A stretch of 19,104 nt of DNA. Origin: Nitriliruptoraceae bacterium. Its GTDB lineage: Bacteria > Actinomycetota > Nitriliruptoria > Nitriliruptorales > Nitriliruptoraceae. A program made the position numbers and the translations under genes. Position 1 is the first letter of the stretch, and every line of letters starts with the position of its first letter. The notes below the pieces were generated by a model, which did not search any database, was not told the origin of the DNA, and saw only the letters and a program-made list of their open reading frames with translations. Below are positions 1 to 7,171 of this stretch, piece by piece. The stretch covers positions 1-19,104 of the forward strand of contig SKTG01000101.1 of NCBI GenBank assembly GCA_007118045.1, given 5' to 3'.

Positions 1-233
1 ACGAGGCTTGGCGAGCCAACCGGCTCGTCGAGCTCGGGATGATCCACCCCATCCTGTCGGCGACGCATCCGCTCGAGGAGGTCGGGGAGGCCGCCTACCG
101 CGTCCACCACAACCAGCACACGGGCAAGCTCGGCGTGCTGGTCGGCGCGCCGGAGGAGGGGCTCGGTGTCCTGGACGTCGCGACCCGGGAGCGGCACGCC
201 GCGGCGATCGGCGCCTTCCGGGCCCTGGGCTGA
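1..233 (+). CDS. ccr: Crotonyl-CoA carboxylase/reductase, C-terminal end (partial)
   Basis: Only the last 76 or so codons are visible; the gene enters from the left edge in the frame whose first full codon is at base 3 and stops with TGA at 231-233. The visible protein reads EAWRANRLVELGMIHP, later VHHNQHTGKLGVL and APEEGLGV. This matches the C-terminal segment of crotonyl-CoA carboxylase/reductase as I know it (EAWEANRL..IHP, VHRNLHQGKVGVL, APEEGLGV). The family is a zinc-free MDR-type enzyme that reductively carboxylates crotonyl-CoA to ethylmalonyl-CoA with NADPH, in the ethylmalonyl-CoA pathway or in supplying polyketide extender units. Catalytic and nucleotide-binding parts lie outside the window, so the function rests on the tail alone. 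Other MDR reductases are possible, but the APEEGLGV ending is characteristic. Confidence 0.82.
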   Translation, partial: EAWRANRLVELGMIHPILSATHPLEEVGEAAYRVHHNQHTGKLGVLVGAPEEGLGVLDVATRERHAAAIGAFRALG

Positions 234-249
234 GACCCGGGCGCGCCCG

Positions 250-269
250 GCGGCCCCCTCGGGGGCCGC
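250..269. terminator. GC-rich hairpin between convergent genes
   Basis: A perfect 8-bp stem (GCGGCCCC / GGGGCCGC) with a CTCG tetraloop lies 17 bases after the ccr stop and 19 bases before the stop of the reverse-strand membrane protein. There is no U-tract, as is common for hairpins in GC-rich actinobacteria. Its position between two converging stops suggests a bidirectional terminator; this is an inference from structure and place. Confidence 0.5.
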
Positions 270-287
270 GGGCGCCGGCTGCCCGGA

Positions 288-1208
288 TCAGCAGACGCCG
301 GTGATCAGGGTCAGGGGCGACAGGCAGGTGGGGTACCAGTGCGCGGCGACCACCAAGGGCACCGCGAGCGCGGTGCCGGCCCGGGTCTGCGCGGATGCTG
401 CCACCGCCACGACCACGCCGGTCGCGAGAGCGGCGGAGTAGAGACCACCGACGAGATCGCCCCGGAACAGCCCACCGGTGACGAAGATCTGGGCCACGAC
501 CAGGACGATCACCGGGGCCACGAGGGCGGCCCTGGGCACCATCACCCCGACCGGTACCACCCGGTCGACGAGCAGCAGCACGACCGTGACCGCCACCACG
601 TTCGCGGCGACGAGGACGAGCGCGGCCAGCGAGAAGGAGGTCAGCGCGCGCACCAGGCCCGTGGCCCCCGCCGCGATCACGACCACGAGCCCCGTGGTGC
701 GCACGAGCTGGGTCAGCGAGGTGTCCGGGGATCGCGGGAAGCCCTCGCGGGCTCGCGAGGCCAGGAACCCGTACAGCAACAACGTCCCGACGCTGCCGAC
801 GAGCACCAGTGCCGCGTTGACGCCGATGCCGAGCGCCGTCAGCCCTCCGCCGGCGAGGCGGCCGAGCACGAGACCGAGGGGTCCGGCGCCGGCCACGAAC
901 TGGATGACCAGCCCGAGCGCGACGGCCGGGACCAGCAGGATCAGTCCCCGGGCCACCCCGCCGTCGCCGAGCCCGAAGGCCGCGAGGCCGTCCCCCCGGT
1001 AGCGGGCCAGCAGTAGGGGCACCAGCGCCGTCAGCGCGAAGATCCAGCCGAGGTCGAGCACGGTCGCGACGATCCCCACCGACGGGTAGAGCGGCAGGGT
1101 CGCGACGAAGCCGCGCAGCGCGACACCCAGTACGGCGGTGGCGGCCGCGAGGATGACGTCGGTCTTCGCATCGTCCGGGGAGAGGTACACGGCGCGGGAC
1201 GCTACCAC
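288..1208 (-). CDS. Multi-pass integral membrane protein of unknown function
   Basis: A 306-residue protein made almost entirely of hydrophobic stretches of about 20 residues rich in V, A, L and G. I count eight to nine likely membrane segments, roughly at residues 17-37, 43-67, 84-108, 127-150, 168-186, 190-213, 222-245, 254-275 and 278-295, joined by short charged loops. The N-terminus is short and cytosolic-looking, with no signal peptide. I do not recognise a family: the CPBP/Abi protease motif (EExxxR) is absent and there is no transporter signature. The GTG start at 1206-1208 is chosen because GAGGGGG lies just upstream on the reverse strand; a second GTG six codons in is possible. The gene is alone, converging on ccr and diverging from the CinA-like gene, so context gives no function. 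Confidence 0.7.
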   Translation of the reverse strand: MVASRAVYLSPDDAKTDVILAAATAVLGVALRGFVATLPLYPSVGIVATVLDLGWIFALTALVPLLLARYRGDGLAAFGLGDGGVARGLILLVPAVALGLVIQFVAGAGPLGLVLGRLAGGGLTALGIGVNAALVLVGSVGTLLLYGFLASRAREGFPRSPDTSLTQLVRTTGLVVVIAAGATGLVRALTSFSLAALVLVAANVVAVTVVLLLVDRVVPVGVMVPRAALVAPVIVLVVAQIFVTGGLFRGDLVGGLYSAALATGVVVAVAASAQTRAGTALAVPLVVAAHWYPTCLSPLTLITGVC

Positions 1209-1296
1209 CGCCCCCTCGCGGCTCGGTGCGGGTGGGTGGTCCCGGACCGCCGGCCGCGGCCCCCGACGCGCCGGCGGTCGGTCCGGGACCGCCGGC

Positions 1297-1302
1297 TACC
1301 CT
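1297..1302 (+). promoter_or_regulatory. Possible -10 box TACCCT before the CinA-like gene
   Basis: TACCCT fits the TAnnnT pattern typical of actinobacterial -10 boxes and sits 162 bases before the chosen start. The same hexamer occurs upstream of the yyaL-like gene (13925-13930) and the first alpha/beta hydrolase (16235-16240). No convincing -35 box is seen, so this is weak evidence. Confidence 0.25.
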
Positions 1303-1464
1303 GCCCGGTCGGCGCGGGTCGGGGCGGTGGCTGCGACGAGGCGGTGTCCGTCGCCGACCCGAGGCCCGGTCCGACCCCGGCCGGGCGGTCGCGTGCCGGC
1401 TACCGCGCCCCACCGCATCGACCCCGCACCTCAGATTCCCGACCCGCGTCCGCAGGAGCGATCC

Positions 1465-2397
1465 GTGCTCGAAGCCTCGCTCATCGTGGTGGGCGACGAG
1501 ATCCTCAGCGGTTACGTCACGGACACCAACTCGCCCTGGCTGGCCGACCGTCTGCGCGAACACGGGGTCCCGCTCACGCGTGTGCACACCGTGCCGGACG
1601 ACGCGGCCGCGATCGACGAGGCGCTCACGGCGGAGCTGGCGCGGTCGCGGCCCCGGGTCGTGTTCACCTCCGGTGGCATCGGCTCGACCCCGGACGATCT
1701 GACCTACGAAGCCGTCGCGGCCAGCCTCGGCCGCGCGCTCGTCGAGGATCCCGCGATGGGACAGCGGATCCAGGGCGCCCTCGCGTGGAGTCGGGAGCAG
1801 GGCCTCGACGTCACCGACGAGTTCGCCTGGCACCTCGGACGGATGGCCCGGATCCCGGCCGGGAGCCGGCTGTTGTGGCGCGAGGGGGGCTGGTCTCCCG
1901 GCGTGGCGGTGGACGTGGACGGTGGGGTCGACGGCGGCCTCGAGGGCCCGGGCGGCGGGACGCCCGTGGGACGGCACCGGGGTGGGCCGCGTGGCGCCAC
2001 GGTCGTGGTGCTCCCAGGGGTGCCCTCCGAGTTCCGGGCGATCGTCGGACAGGTGATCGAGCCGCAGCTGCTCGCCGACCGCAACGAGGTGCCCGCCGTG
2101 CGGGAGCTCGAGCACCCCTACCCCGAGAGCGTGCTGAACACGACCTTCACGGAGCTGATGCGGCGGGAACCGGAGGTCAAGCTCGGCAGCTACCCGGGCC
2201 GTCCCATGCTCGTCCGTCTCTCCGGCCCGGAGGACGCCGTCGACCGGGCCGCCGAGCTCGTGCGCACCGCCCTGGACGAGCTCGACGCCAGTCCCGCCGG
2301 TCGACGCCTGGCCGCGGCCTGGCAGGGCACGACCCGGCGCGACACGAGCGACGACCATGACCACCACGACCACGACCCCGAGGAGGACGACGCGTGA
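1465..2397 (+). CDS. MoaB/CinA N-terminal-type (molybdopterin-binding-like) domain protein
   Basis: A 310-residue cytosolic protein. Residues 5-190 show the MoaB/Mog fold shared with the CinA N-terminal domain: VVGDEILSG at 8-16, NSPWLADRLREHG near 22-34, TSGGIGSTPDD at 68-78 and LPGVPSEF at 183-190. It lacks the second CinA domain (nicotinamide-nucleotide amidase), so calling it CinA would overstate the case; such single-domain proteins are usually annotated as molybdopterin-binding or competence/damage-inducible protein A. Two oddities: a Gly-rich insert at about 152-177, and a tail at 296-309 of only D, H, E and P. The GTG start at 1465 has CAGGAG seven bases upstream and matches where homology begins; the frame is open much further 5' but that part is low-complexity. 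The stop overlaps the mca start (GTGA), implying translational coupling. Confidence 0.82.
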   Translation: MLEASLIVVGDEILSGYVTDTNSPWLADRLREHGVPLTRVHTVPDDAAAIDEALTAELARSRPRVVFTSGGIGSTPDDLTYEAVAASLGRALVEDPAMGQRIQGALAWSREQGLDVTDEFAWHLGRMARIPAGSRLLWREGGWSPGVAVDVDGGVDGGLEGPGGGTPVGRHRGGPRGATVVVLPGVPSEFRAIVGQVIEPQLLADRNEVPAVRELEHPYPESVLNTTFTELMRREPEVKLGSYPGRPMLVRLSGPEDAVDRAAELVRTALDELDASPAGRRLAAAWQGTTRRDTSDDHDHHDHDPEEDDA

Positions 2398-3302
2398 ACC
2401 GCCGTCTGCTGTTCGTGCACGCCCACCCCGACGACGAGGCCTCGAAGGGTGCGGCGACGGCCGCGCGCTACGTCGACGAGGGGGCCGAGGTCACGCTCGT
2501 GACCTGCACCGGCGGCGAGGCCGGTGACGTGCTCAACCCCGGAGCCGGTCACGCGGCCGCGGACCAGATGGGCAACCTGCGTGCGCAGGAGCTCGCCGCG
2601 TCGGTCGCCGCGATCGGCTTCACGCGGACCTACGGGCTGGGCTTCGTCGACTCCGGCTACCACGAGGACCCGGCGGACGTGCCGGCCGGGACGTTCTCGC
2701 GCACCCCGCTCGACGAGCCCTCGACGATCCTGGCCAGCATCGTGCGGCGGGAGCGCCCGCACGTGGTCGTGACCTACCCCGAGGACGGTGGCTACCCCCA
2801 CCCCGACCACATCATGAACCACCTCGTGACGATGCGGGCGCTCGAGCTCGCGGAGGATCCCGGCCTCGAGCTCGGCGAGCTCCCCGGGGCGGACCAGCCG
2901 GCGTGGCGGGTCCCGAAGGTCTACGCCTCCACGATCTTCCCGCCCGAGCGGATCGCGGCGCTGCACTCGGCCATGCTCGACGCCGGCATGGACAGCCCCT
3001 TCACGGAGTGGCTCGCCAAGCGGGCCGACCGCGATCCGGGGCCGGACCCCGACGCCCGTGTCCGGTGCCCGGACCACTTCGAGCGGCGCGACGCGGCGCT
3101 CCGGGCGCACGTCACCCAGATCGACCCGGACGGCTTCTGGTTCGGCGTCCCGCGGCAGCTCGAACGCGAGCACTACCCGTACGAGGGCTACCTGTTGCTC
3201 CGCACCGACGTCCCGGTGCAGCGGCCGGAGGACGACCTCTTCGCCTCGCTCGATCTCGCGGCTCTGGACCGGGCCGGGGCCTCCCCGTCCGCCGTGTCCT
3301 GA
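2394..3302 (+). CDS. mca: Mycothiol S-conjugate amidase
   Basis: A 302-residue LmbE/MshB-family zinc hydrolase. Mca cleaves mycothiol S-conjugates to a mercapturic acid, which is exported, and GlcN-inositol, which is recycled to mycothiol; it acts in the cytosol. HAHPDDEASKGAATAARY at 9-26 carries the expected zinc ligands His11 and Asp14 and the base Asp13, and HPDH at 136-139 supplies the third ligand, His139. The downstream signatures DSG, TYPEDGGYPHPDH and LRAHVTQIDPDGFWF are those of Mca rather than the deacetylase MshB. Length matches the family (about 290-300). GTG at 2394 overlaps the upstream TGA by four bases, with AGGAGG at 2381-2386. Its presence implies the host makes mycothiol. 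It ends 21 bp from the stop of a converging gene. Confidence 0.92.
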   Translation: MNRRLLFVHAHPDDEASKGAATAARYVDEGAEVTLVTCTGGEAGDVLNPGAGHAAADQMGNLRAQELAASVAAIGFTRTYGLGFVDSGYHEDPADVPAGTFSRTPLDEPSTILASIVRRERPHVVVTYPEDGGYPHPDHIMNHLVTMRALELAEDPGLELGELPGADQPAWRVPKVYASTIFPPERIAALHSAMLDAGMDSPFTEWLAKRADRDPGPDPDARVRCPDHFERRDAALRAHVTQIDPDGFWFGVPRQLEREHYPYEGYLLLRTDVPVQRPEDDLFASLDLAALDRAGASPSAVS

Positions 3303-3323
3303 CCGCCGTGGCCTTCAGGGACC

Positions 3324-4400
3324 TCAGCTGGCCCGCGGACGAGCGGCGCGCATCATCGGGCCCGCGGAGCCGAGCGAGTCGATCGGCTCCGAGAGGTAGA
3401 ACAGGCAGTCCTTGCGGGCCGCCGCCTCGGTCCGCGTCATCATCACGGGGACGGCGGCGCGGCTGAGGACCAGGCGGCCGTCCACCACGTCGAGGTGCTC
3501 GTCGCTGACCTCGGCGCCGGAGGGGTCGTGGACGGCCACGGGCAGCTGCGTCCCCGGGTGCACCAGACCGATCACGTGGCCGCCCTGCACCGGCACGAAG
3601 TTGTGCGTGTCCCCGTCGACGGGCAGCACGAGGTCGAGGTCGTCGGTGAGCTCGCCCCCGAAGCGCACCCGCGTGTCCTCGCGCAGGGTGACCTTGCGGA
3701 GGCGGCCGTACACGTCGGCGTCACGCACGTACCGGTCGGTGACCAGGCCGGGATCACCGAGGTAGCGGCGGAGGGCGTCGACGGCGAAGGCCAGCGACGG
3801 GGCGCGGCCCGGGAGACCGCACTCGATCGCGCAGGTGGCGGTGGTGTCGTGCAGCGCCTCCATCAGGGTCCCGACCTTCAGCTCCCAGCGCAGCAACGTG
3901 GTGGTCATCAGCGTCGCCAGGTTGACGGTCGCCGGGTGGTCGCGGGTGACGATGGCGTAGAAGGGGTTGTCGCCCGTGTTGTTGTGGACGTCCACGAGCG
4001 ACTCCGGCGCCGCCTCCCGCAGGATCGCCAGCATCCCGTGCGCGGCCGCGCACTGCGCCGTGTCCGGACCGTCGAGGTCCCAGATCCGGTTCATGTCGGC
4101 CTGGCCGTCGAGGTAACGGTGGCCGAACCCCGGAGGGGCGAGCGCCGCCTCGACGTTGCCGATCAGCCAGAACAGATCGAACGGATGACGGGTGCCGCGC
4201 CGCAGCACCCGGAGGGCGGCCTGCAGCCCGGTGGACTCGTCGCCGTGCAGCAGCGTGGAGATGGCGCGGGGCGCCGATCCGCCCGTCCCAGGCACGCGGA
4301 CGAGCGTGGGGCGACCGAGTGCCCGCAGCAGCGCCGTCTCGTCGAGCGCGAGCATGTCGGGCGGCAGCCCGTCCGGGAACCATCGGAACGCTTCACGCAC
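3324..4400 (-). CDS. Aspartoacylase/AstE-like (succinylglutamate desuccinylase family) zinc hydrolase
   Basis: A 358-residue cytosolic protein. The metal site of the M14-like aspartoacylase/AstE superfamily is visible: HGDE at 52-55 (His52, Glu55), the DMNR-type substrate motif ADMNRIW near 102-108, VDVHNN with His139 as third zinc ligand, and AIECGLPG with Glu193 as probable catalytic glutamate. The C-terminal 120 residues look like the beta-rich half of the family. Members hydrolyse N-acyl amino acids or related amides, but the substrate cannot be read here, and no arginine-catabolism (ast) genes are adjacent, so true AstE is unlikely. I chose GTG at 4398-4400, with GGAGGT five bases upstream; the open frame extends to 4502 but that stretch is Pro/Arg-rich and unlike the family. 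Confidence 0.78.
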   Translation of the reverse strand: MREAFRWFPDGLPPDMLALDETALLRALGRPTLVRVPGTGGSAPRAISTLLHGDESTGLQAALRVLRRGTRHPFDLFWLIGNVEAALAPPGFGHRYLDGQADMNRIWDLDGPDTAQCAAAHGMLAILREAAPESLVDVHNNTGDNPFYAIVTRDHPATVNLATLMTTTLLRWELKVGTLMEALHDTTATCAIECGLPGRAPSLAFAVDALRRYLGDPGLVTDRYVRDADVYGRLRKVTLREDTRVRFGGELTDDLDLVLPVDGDTHNFVPVQGGHVIGLVHPGTQLPVAVHDPSGAEVSDEHLDVVDGRLVLSRAAVPVMMTRTEAAARKDCLFYLSEPIDSLGSAGPMMRAARPRAS

Positions 4401-4463
4401 GCTGCACCTCCGCGCCGGCGATCCCGACGGTCGACGGAGGGGACCGGGCGGCGCGGCCGTGCC

Positions 4464-4469
4464 AGTGTA
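4464..4469 (-). promoter_or_regulatory. Possible -10 box (TACACT) for the AstE-like gene
   Basis: On the reverse strand this reads TACACT, four of six matches to TATAAT, about 64 bases before the AstE-like start. A hairpin after the preceding gene (4525-4541) supports an independent transcript. No good -35 box is visible at normal spacing. Confidence 0.28.
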
Positions 4470-4524
4470 CGCCGGCTCGCACCGGTCGACGGTGGGTGGC
4501 ACGGACGGACGAGGGCGGCGCCCA

Positions 4525-4541
4525 CCCGACGGATCGTCGGG
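4525..4541 (-). terminator. Hairpin after the glutamate-cysteine ligase-like gene
   Basis: CCCGACG-GAT-CGTCGGG forms a perfect 7-bp stem with a three-base loop, 13 bases beyond the stop of the reverse-strand ligase gene. No T-run follows. Position and symmetry make it the likely terminator separating the ligase gene from the AstE-like gene. Confidence 0.5.
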
Positions 4542-4554
4542 AGCTCCCCAGCGG

Positions 4555-6033
4555 TCAGGGCAGCTCCCACGTGTGGACGGGCTCGTTCGAGCGCATGCCG
4601 ACCAGGTACCGCCGGGTCATCTCGACCAGGGCCTCGTCGCGGTCGTAGCCCTGCTCGTCGTAGAGCGCGCGGAACGTCCGCACCTGCCAGTTCGCGCCGG
4701 TCCGGCGCCGGAGCGCGCGCTGCTCGATGATGCCGAGGTAGTGGTCACGGTCGCGACGATCGATCCCCCAGGCGTCGAGGCCGCGGTGCGCGATCGGCAG
4801 CAGGGTCCGCACGATCAGTTCGCTCGCCGGGACCGCACCGACACCGGGCCAGAACAGCTGGCTGTCGATGCCCTCCCGGGACGCGCTGCGGAAGTTGTCG
4901 TACGCCGCGGAGAACGACAGCTGCTTGGAGATGGGCTCGTCGAGGTCCGAGATGCCGCGCACCAGGCCGAAGTAGAACGCCGCGTTCGCGACGATGTCGA
5001 CCATCGTCGGGCCGGCCGGCAGCACCCGGTTCTCCACCCGCAGATGTGGCTTGCCGCGTGCGACGGCGTAGATCGGCCGGTTCCAGCGGTAGACGGTGCC
5101 GTTGTGGAGCACGAGCTCCGGCAGGTGCGGGACGTCGCCGCGGTCGAGCACCTGCTCCGGTTCCTCCTCGTCGACGTAGGGCAGCAGCGCCCGGAAGTAG
5201 CGCACGTTCTCGTCGAACAGGTCCCGGACATCGTCGATCCAACGCTCGCCGAACCACACGCGCGGTCGCACGCCCTGCGCGGTCAGCTCCTCCGAGCGGG
5301 TGTCGATCACCTGCTCGAACAGCGCGATGCGCGTCTCGCGCCACAGCTCCTTGCCGAGCAGGAACGGTGAGTTGGCACCGACCGCGACCTGGGCGCCCGC
5401 GATGGCCTGGGCGGCGTTCCAGAGCGTGGGGAAGCCCTCGGGGCTGACCTGCAGGTGCAGCTGCACCGAGGTGGCCGCGGCCTCGAGCGCGATGGAGGAC
5501 GTGCGCAGGGCGAGCTTCTCGACCCCCTCGATCTCGAGCTGGAGGTCCTCGCCGCGTGCCTCGAGGATCTGCTCGTTCAGCAGGTGGTAGCGCGGGTTCG
5601 TCGACAGGTTCTGGATCGTCGCGTGCAGGTCCTTGAGCGTCGGGAGCACCCCGACCATGGTCACGTGCGCGTCCAGCTCGTTGGCCCGGCGGTCGGCGTG
5701 ACCGAAGGAGGTCGACAGCTCCTCCTCGATCTCGCGGAAGACCGTGCCGGTCAGCTTGTGCGGCGCGAGGTTGAACTCGATGTTGAACTGGGCCAGCTCG
5801 GTCTGGAAGTCGGTCGACTCGATCCGGGACAGCAGCTCGGCGTTGATCATCATCGGGTCGCCGTCGTCGTCGACGACGTAGAACTCGACCTCGACCCCGA
5901 TCAGCTTGCGCTCGAGCTCGAACCGCTTCTCGTCCAGCATGCGGCCGAGGGCCTGGAGGTCGCGCTTGACCTTCTCGCGGTAGCGCTGACGATCGTCGCG
6001 ACTGAACCGCACCTCGTCGATGTCGCGCCCCAC
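4555..6033 (-). CDS. GCS2-type glutamate-cysteine ligase-like carboxylate-amine ligase
   Basis: A 492-residue cytosolic protein of the GCS2 ATP-dependent carboxylate-amine ligase family. Signatures: GVEVEFYVVD at about 46-55 (metal/ATP glutamates), FQTELAQFNIEFNLAPH at about 76-92, SVQLHLQVSP near 188-197, GANSPFLLGKELWRETR near 218-234, and HLRVENRVLPAGPT near 330-343. It resembles the roughly 500-residue proteins in Streptomyces and relatives annotated as glutamate-cysteine ligase. That reaction makes gamma-glutamylcysteine, yet mycothiol synthesis does not need it, so the real product may be different; an ergothioneine-type EgtA role is possible but not shown. The GTG start at 6031-6033 has GGGAGG five bases upstream. 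It is flanked by hairpins on both sides and is probably a single-gene transcript. Confidence 0.82.
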   Translation of the reverse strand: MGRDIDEVRFSRDDRQRYREKVKRDLQALGRMLDEKRFELERKLIGVEVEFYVVDDDGDPMMINAELLSRIESTDFQTELAQFNIEFNLAPHKLTGTVFREIEEELSTSFGHADRRANELDAHVTMVGVLPTLKDLHATIQNLSTNPRYHLLNEQILEARGEDLQLEIEGVEKLALRTSSIALEAAATSVQLHLQVSPEGFPTLWNAAQAIAGAQVAVGANSPFLLGKELWRETRIALFEQVIDTRSEELTAQGVRPRVWFGERWIDDVRDLFDENVRYFRALLPYVDEEEPEQVLDRGDVPHLPELVLHNGTVYRWNRPIYAVARGKPHLRVENRVLPAGPTMVDIVANAAFYFGLVRGISDLDEPISKQLSFSAAYDNFRSASREGIDSQLFWPGVGAVPASELIVRTLLPIAHRGLDAWGIDRRDRDHYLGIIEQRALRRRTGANWQVRTFRALYDEQGYDRDEALVEMTRRYLVGMRSNEPVHTWELP

Positions 6034-6061
6034 GGCGGCCTCCCGGAACCTGAGGATCGTG

Positions 6062-6067
6062 ATGCTA
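6062..6067 (-). promoter_or_regulatory. Possible -10 box (TAGCAT) for the ligase-like gene
   Basis: The reverse strand reads TAGCAT, four of six matches to TATAAT including the key T1, A2 and T6, about 28 bases before the GTG start, leaving room for a short leader with the GGGAGG site. No clear -35 element is present. Confidence 0.3.
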
Positions 6068-6129
6068 CGGCGCGACGGGCGCCGGCGACGCCAAGCTGGC
6101 CGTCAGCCAGCCGTGGACCTGCCGTCAGC

Positions 6130-6145
6130 CGGCCGTGACCGGCCG
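6130..6145 (-). terminator. Hairpin after the aldo/keto reductase gene
   Basis: CGGCCG-TGAC-CGGCCG is a perfect 6-bp stem with a four-base loop, 19 bases beyond the reverse-strand reductase stop. It sits in a short patch with repeated GCCGTCAGCC words (about 6100 and 6121), so it could also be simple repetitive spacer. Confidence 0.35.
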
Positions 6146-6164
6146 TGCGCCGGCCACCCGGCGC

Positions 6165-6995
6165 TCAGCCGGCGTCCCACTCCGGGCCGAACGGGGGGTC
6201 GATCAGCCGCTCGCCCGCAGCCAGCCCGGCGATCCGTTCCATCTCGTCGTCGGTGAGCGCGAAGTCGTGGACCCGGGCGTTCTCGGCCACGCGCTCCGGC
6301 TTGGACGTGCGGGGGAGCGCGGCGACGCCCCGCTGGAGCAGCCACCGCAAGGTGACCTGGACCGGACCGACGCCGTGTTCCTCACCGATCTCGTCGAGGG
6401 TGGCGTCCTCCGCCACCTTGCCCTTGGCGATCGGGCAGTAGGCGGTGAGGAAGCCGCCGTTGTCGGCGAGCACCCGCTCGATCGGGTCCACGGCGAGGTA
6501 CGGGTGGTGCTCGACCTGGTCGGTCACGATCGGTGCGAGCTCGAACGCCCGGGCGAGCTCCGCCGAGGGGAAGTTGGAGACCCCGATGTGCTCGGTCATC
6601 CCCCGGTCGCGGGCGGCCGTCATCGCCTCCAGGGTCGCTTCCAGCGGAGCGATGTCCTCGGCCGGCCAGTGCAACAGCAGCAGGTCGACGTGGTCCATGT
6701 CCAGCTCGCGCAGGCTGGCGGCGGTGCTGCTCTCGACGTCCTCGGGCGCCGCTCGATCGCGCCAGACCTTCGTGGTGACGAAGACGTCGTCGCGATCGAC
6801 GGGGCTACCGGCGATGGCGTGCCCGACCGCGGCCTCGTTGCGGTAGGCCTGGGCCGTGTCGATGTGGCGGTACCCGACGTCGAGCGCGACGGGGACGGTC
6901 CGCTCGACCTCCTCGGGATCGAGTTCGAAGGTGCCGAACCCGAGGGCGGGTACCCGCACGCCGCCGGTCCGGATGGTGCTGACGTCGTCCGTCAC
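6165..6995 (-). CDS. Aldo/keto reductase (2,5-diketo-D-gluconate reductase-like)
   Basis: A 276-residue NADPH-dependent oxidoreductase with the full aldo/keto reductase tetrad: Asp46 and Tyr51 in GYRHIDTAQAYRNE, Lys76 in VTTKVW and His109 in LLLHWP. Other signatures are IGVSNF near 135-140, QVEHHPYL, and the C-terminal cofactor-binding RTSKPERVAENARV. Length and motifs match the AKR5-like group often annotated as 2,5-diketo-D-gluconic acid reductase; the physiological substrate is unknown and may be a reactive aldehyde or keto sugar. The GTG start at 6993-6995 is favoured by GGAGGAGG six bases upstream; the frame is open to 7094 but the extra residues are Pro/Arg-rich. It is divergent from pdxH with 176 bp between starts, so shared regulation is possible but unproven. 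Confidence 0.88.
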   Translation of the reverse strand: MTDDVSTIRTGGVRVPALGFGTFELDPEEVERTVPVALDVGYRHIDTAQAYRNEAAVGHAIAGSPVDRDDVFVTTKVWRDRAAPEDVESSTAASLRELDMDHVDLLLLHWPAEDIAPLEATLEAMTAARDRGMTEHIGVSNFPSAELARAFELAPIVTDQVEHHPYLAVDPIERVLADNGGFLTAYCPIAKGKVAEDATLDEIGEEHGVGPVQVTLRWLLQRGVAALPRTSKPERVAENARVHDFALTDDEMERIAGLAAGERLIDPPFGPEWDAG

Positions 6996-7171
6996 GATGA
7001 ACCTCCTCCGTCGGTGAACGGTCGGCTGTCCGGCGCGGACACGGCCTACGGTCCCGGGGGCGACGCTTCCCGGGGGCGGGCGCGGCACCGGCACGTCGGG
7101 TCGGGGACGCTACCCAGCGCTCCGGCGGGCACCGGGCCGCAGGCCCGACGAACGGCCACGGAGGAGCGCCG

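Noticed and set aside
1239..1404. Repeated CGGACCGCCGGC and CCGGCTACC words upstream of the CinA-like gene
   Set aside because: Short, irregular and expected in GC-rich spacer; no regular period.
1138..1464. 5' extension of the CinA-like open frame
   Set aside because: The added residues are Arg/Pro/Gly-rich, overlap the divergent membrane-protein gene, and the GTG at 1465 has a proper ribosome site.
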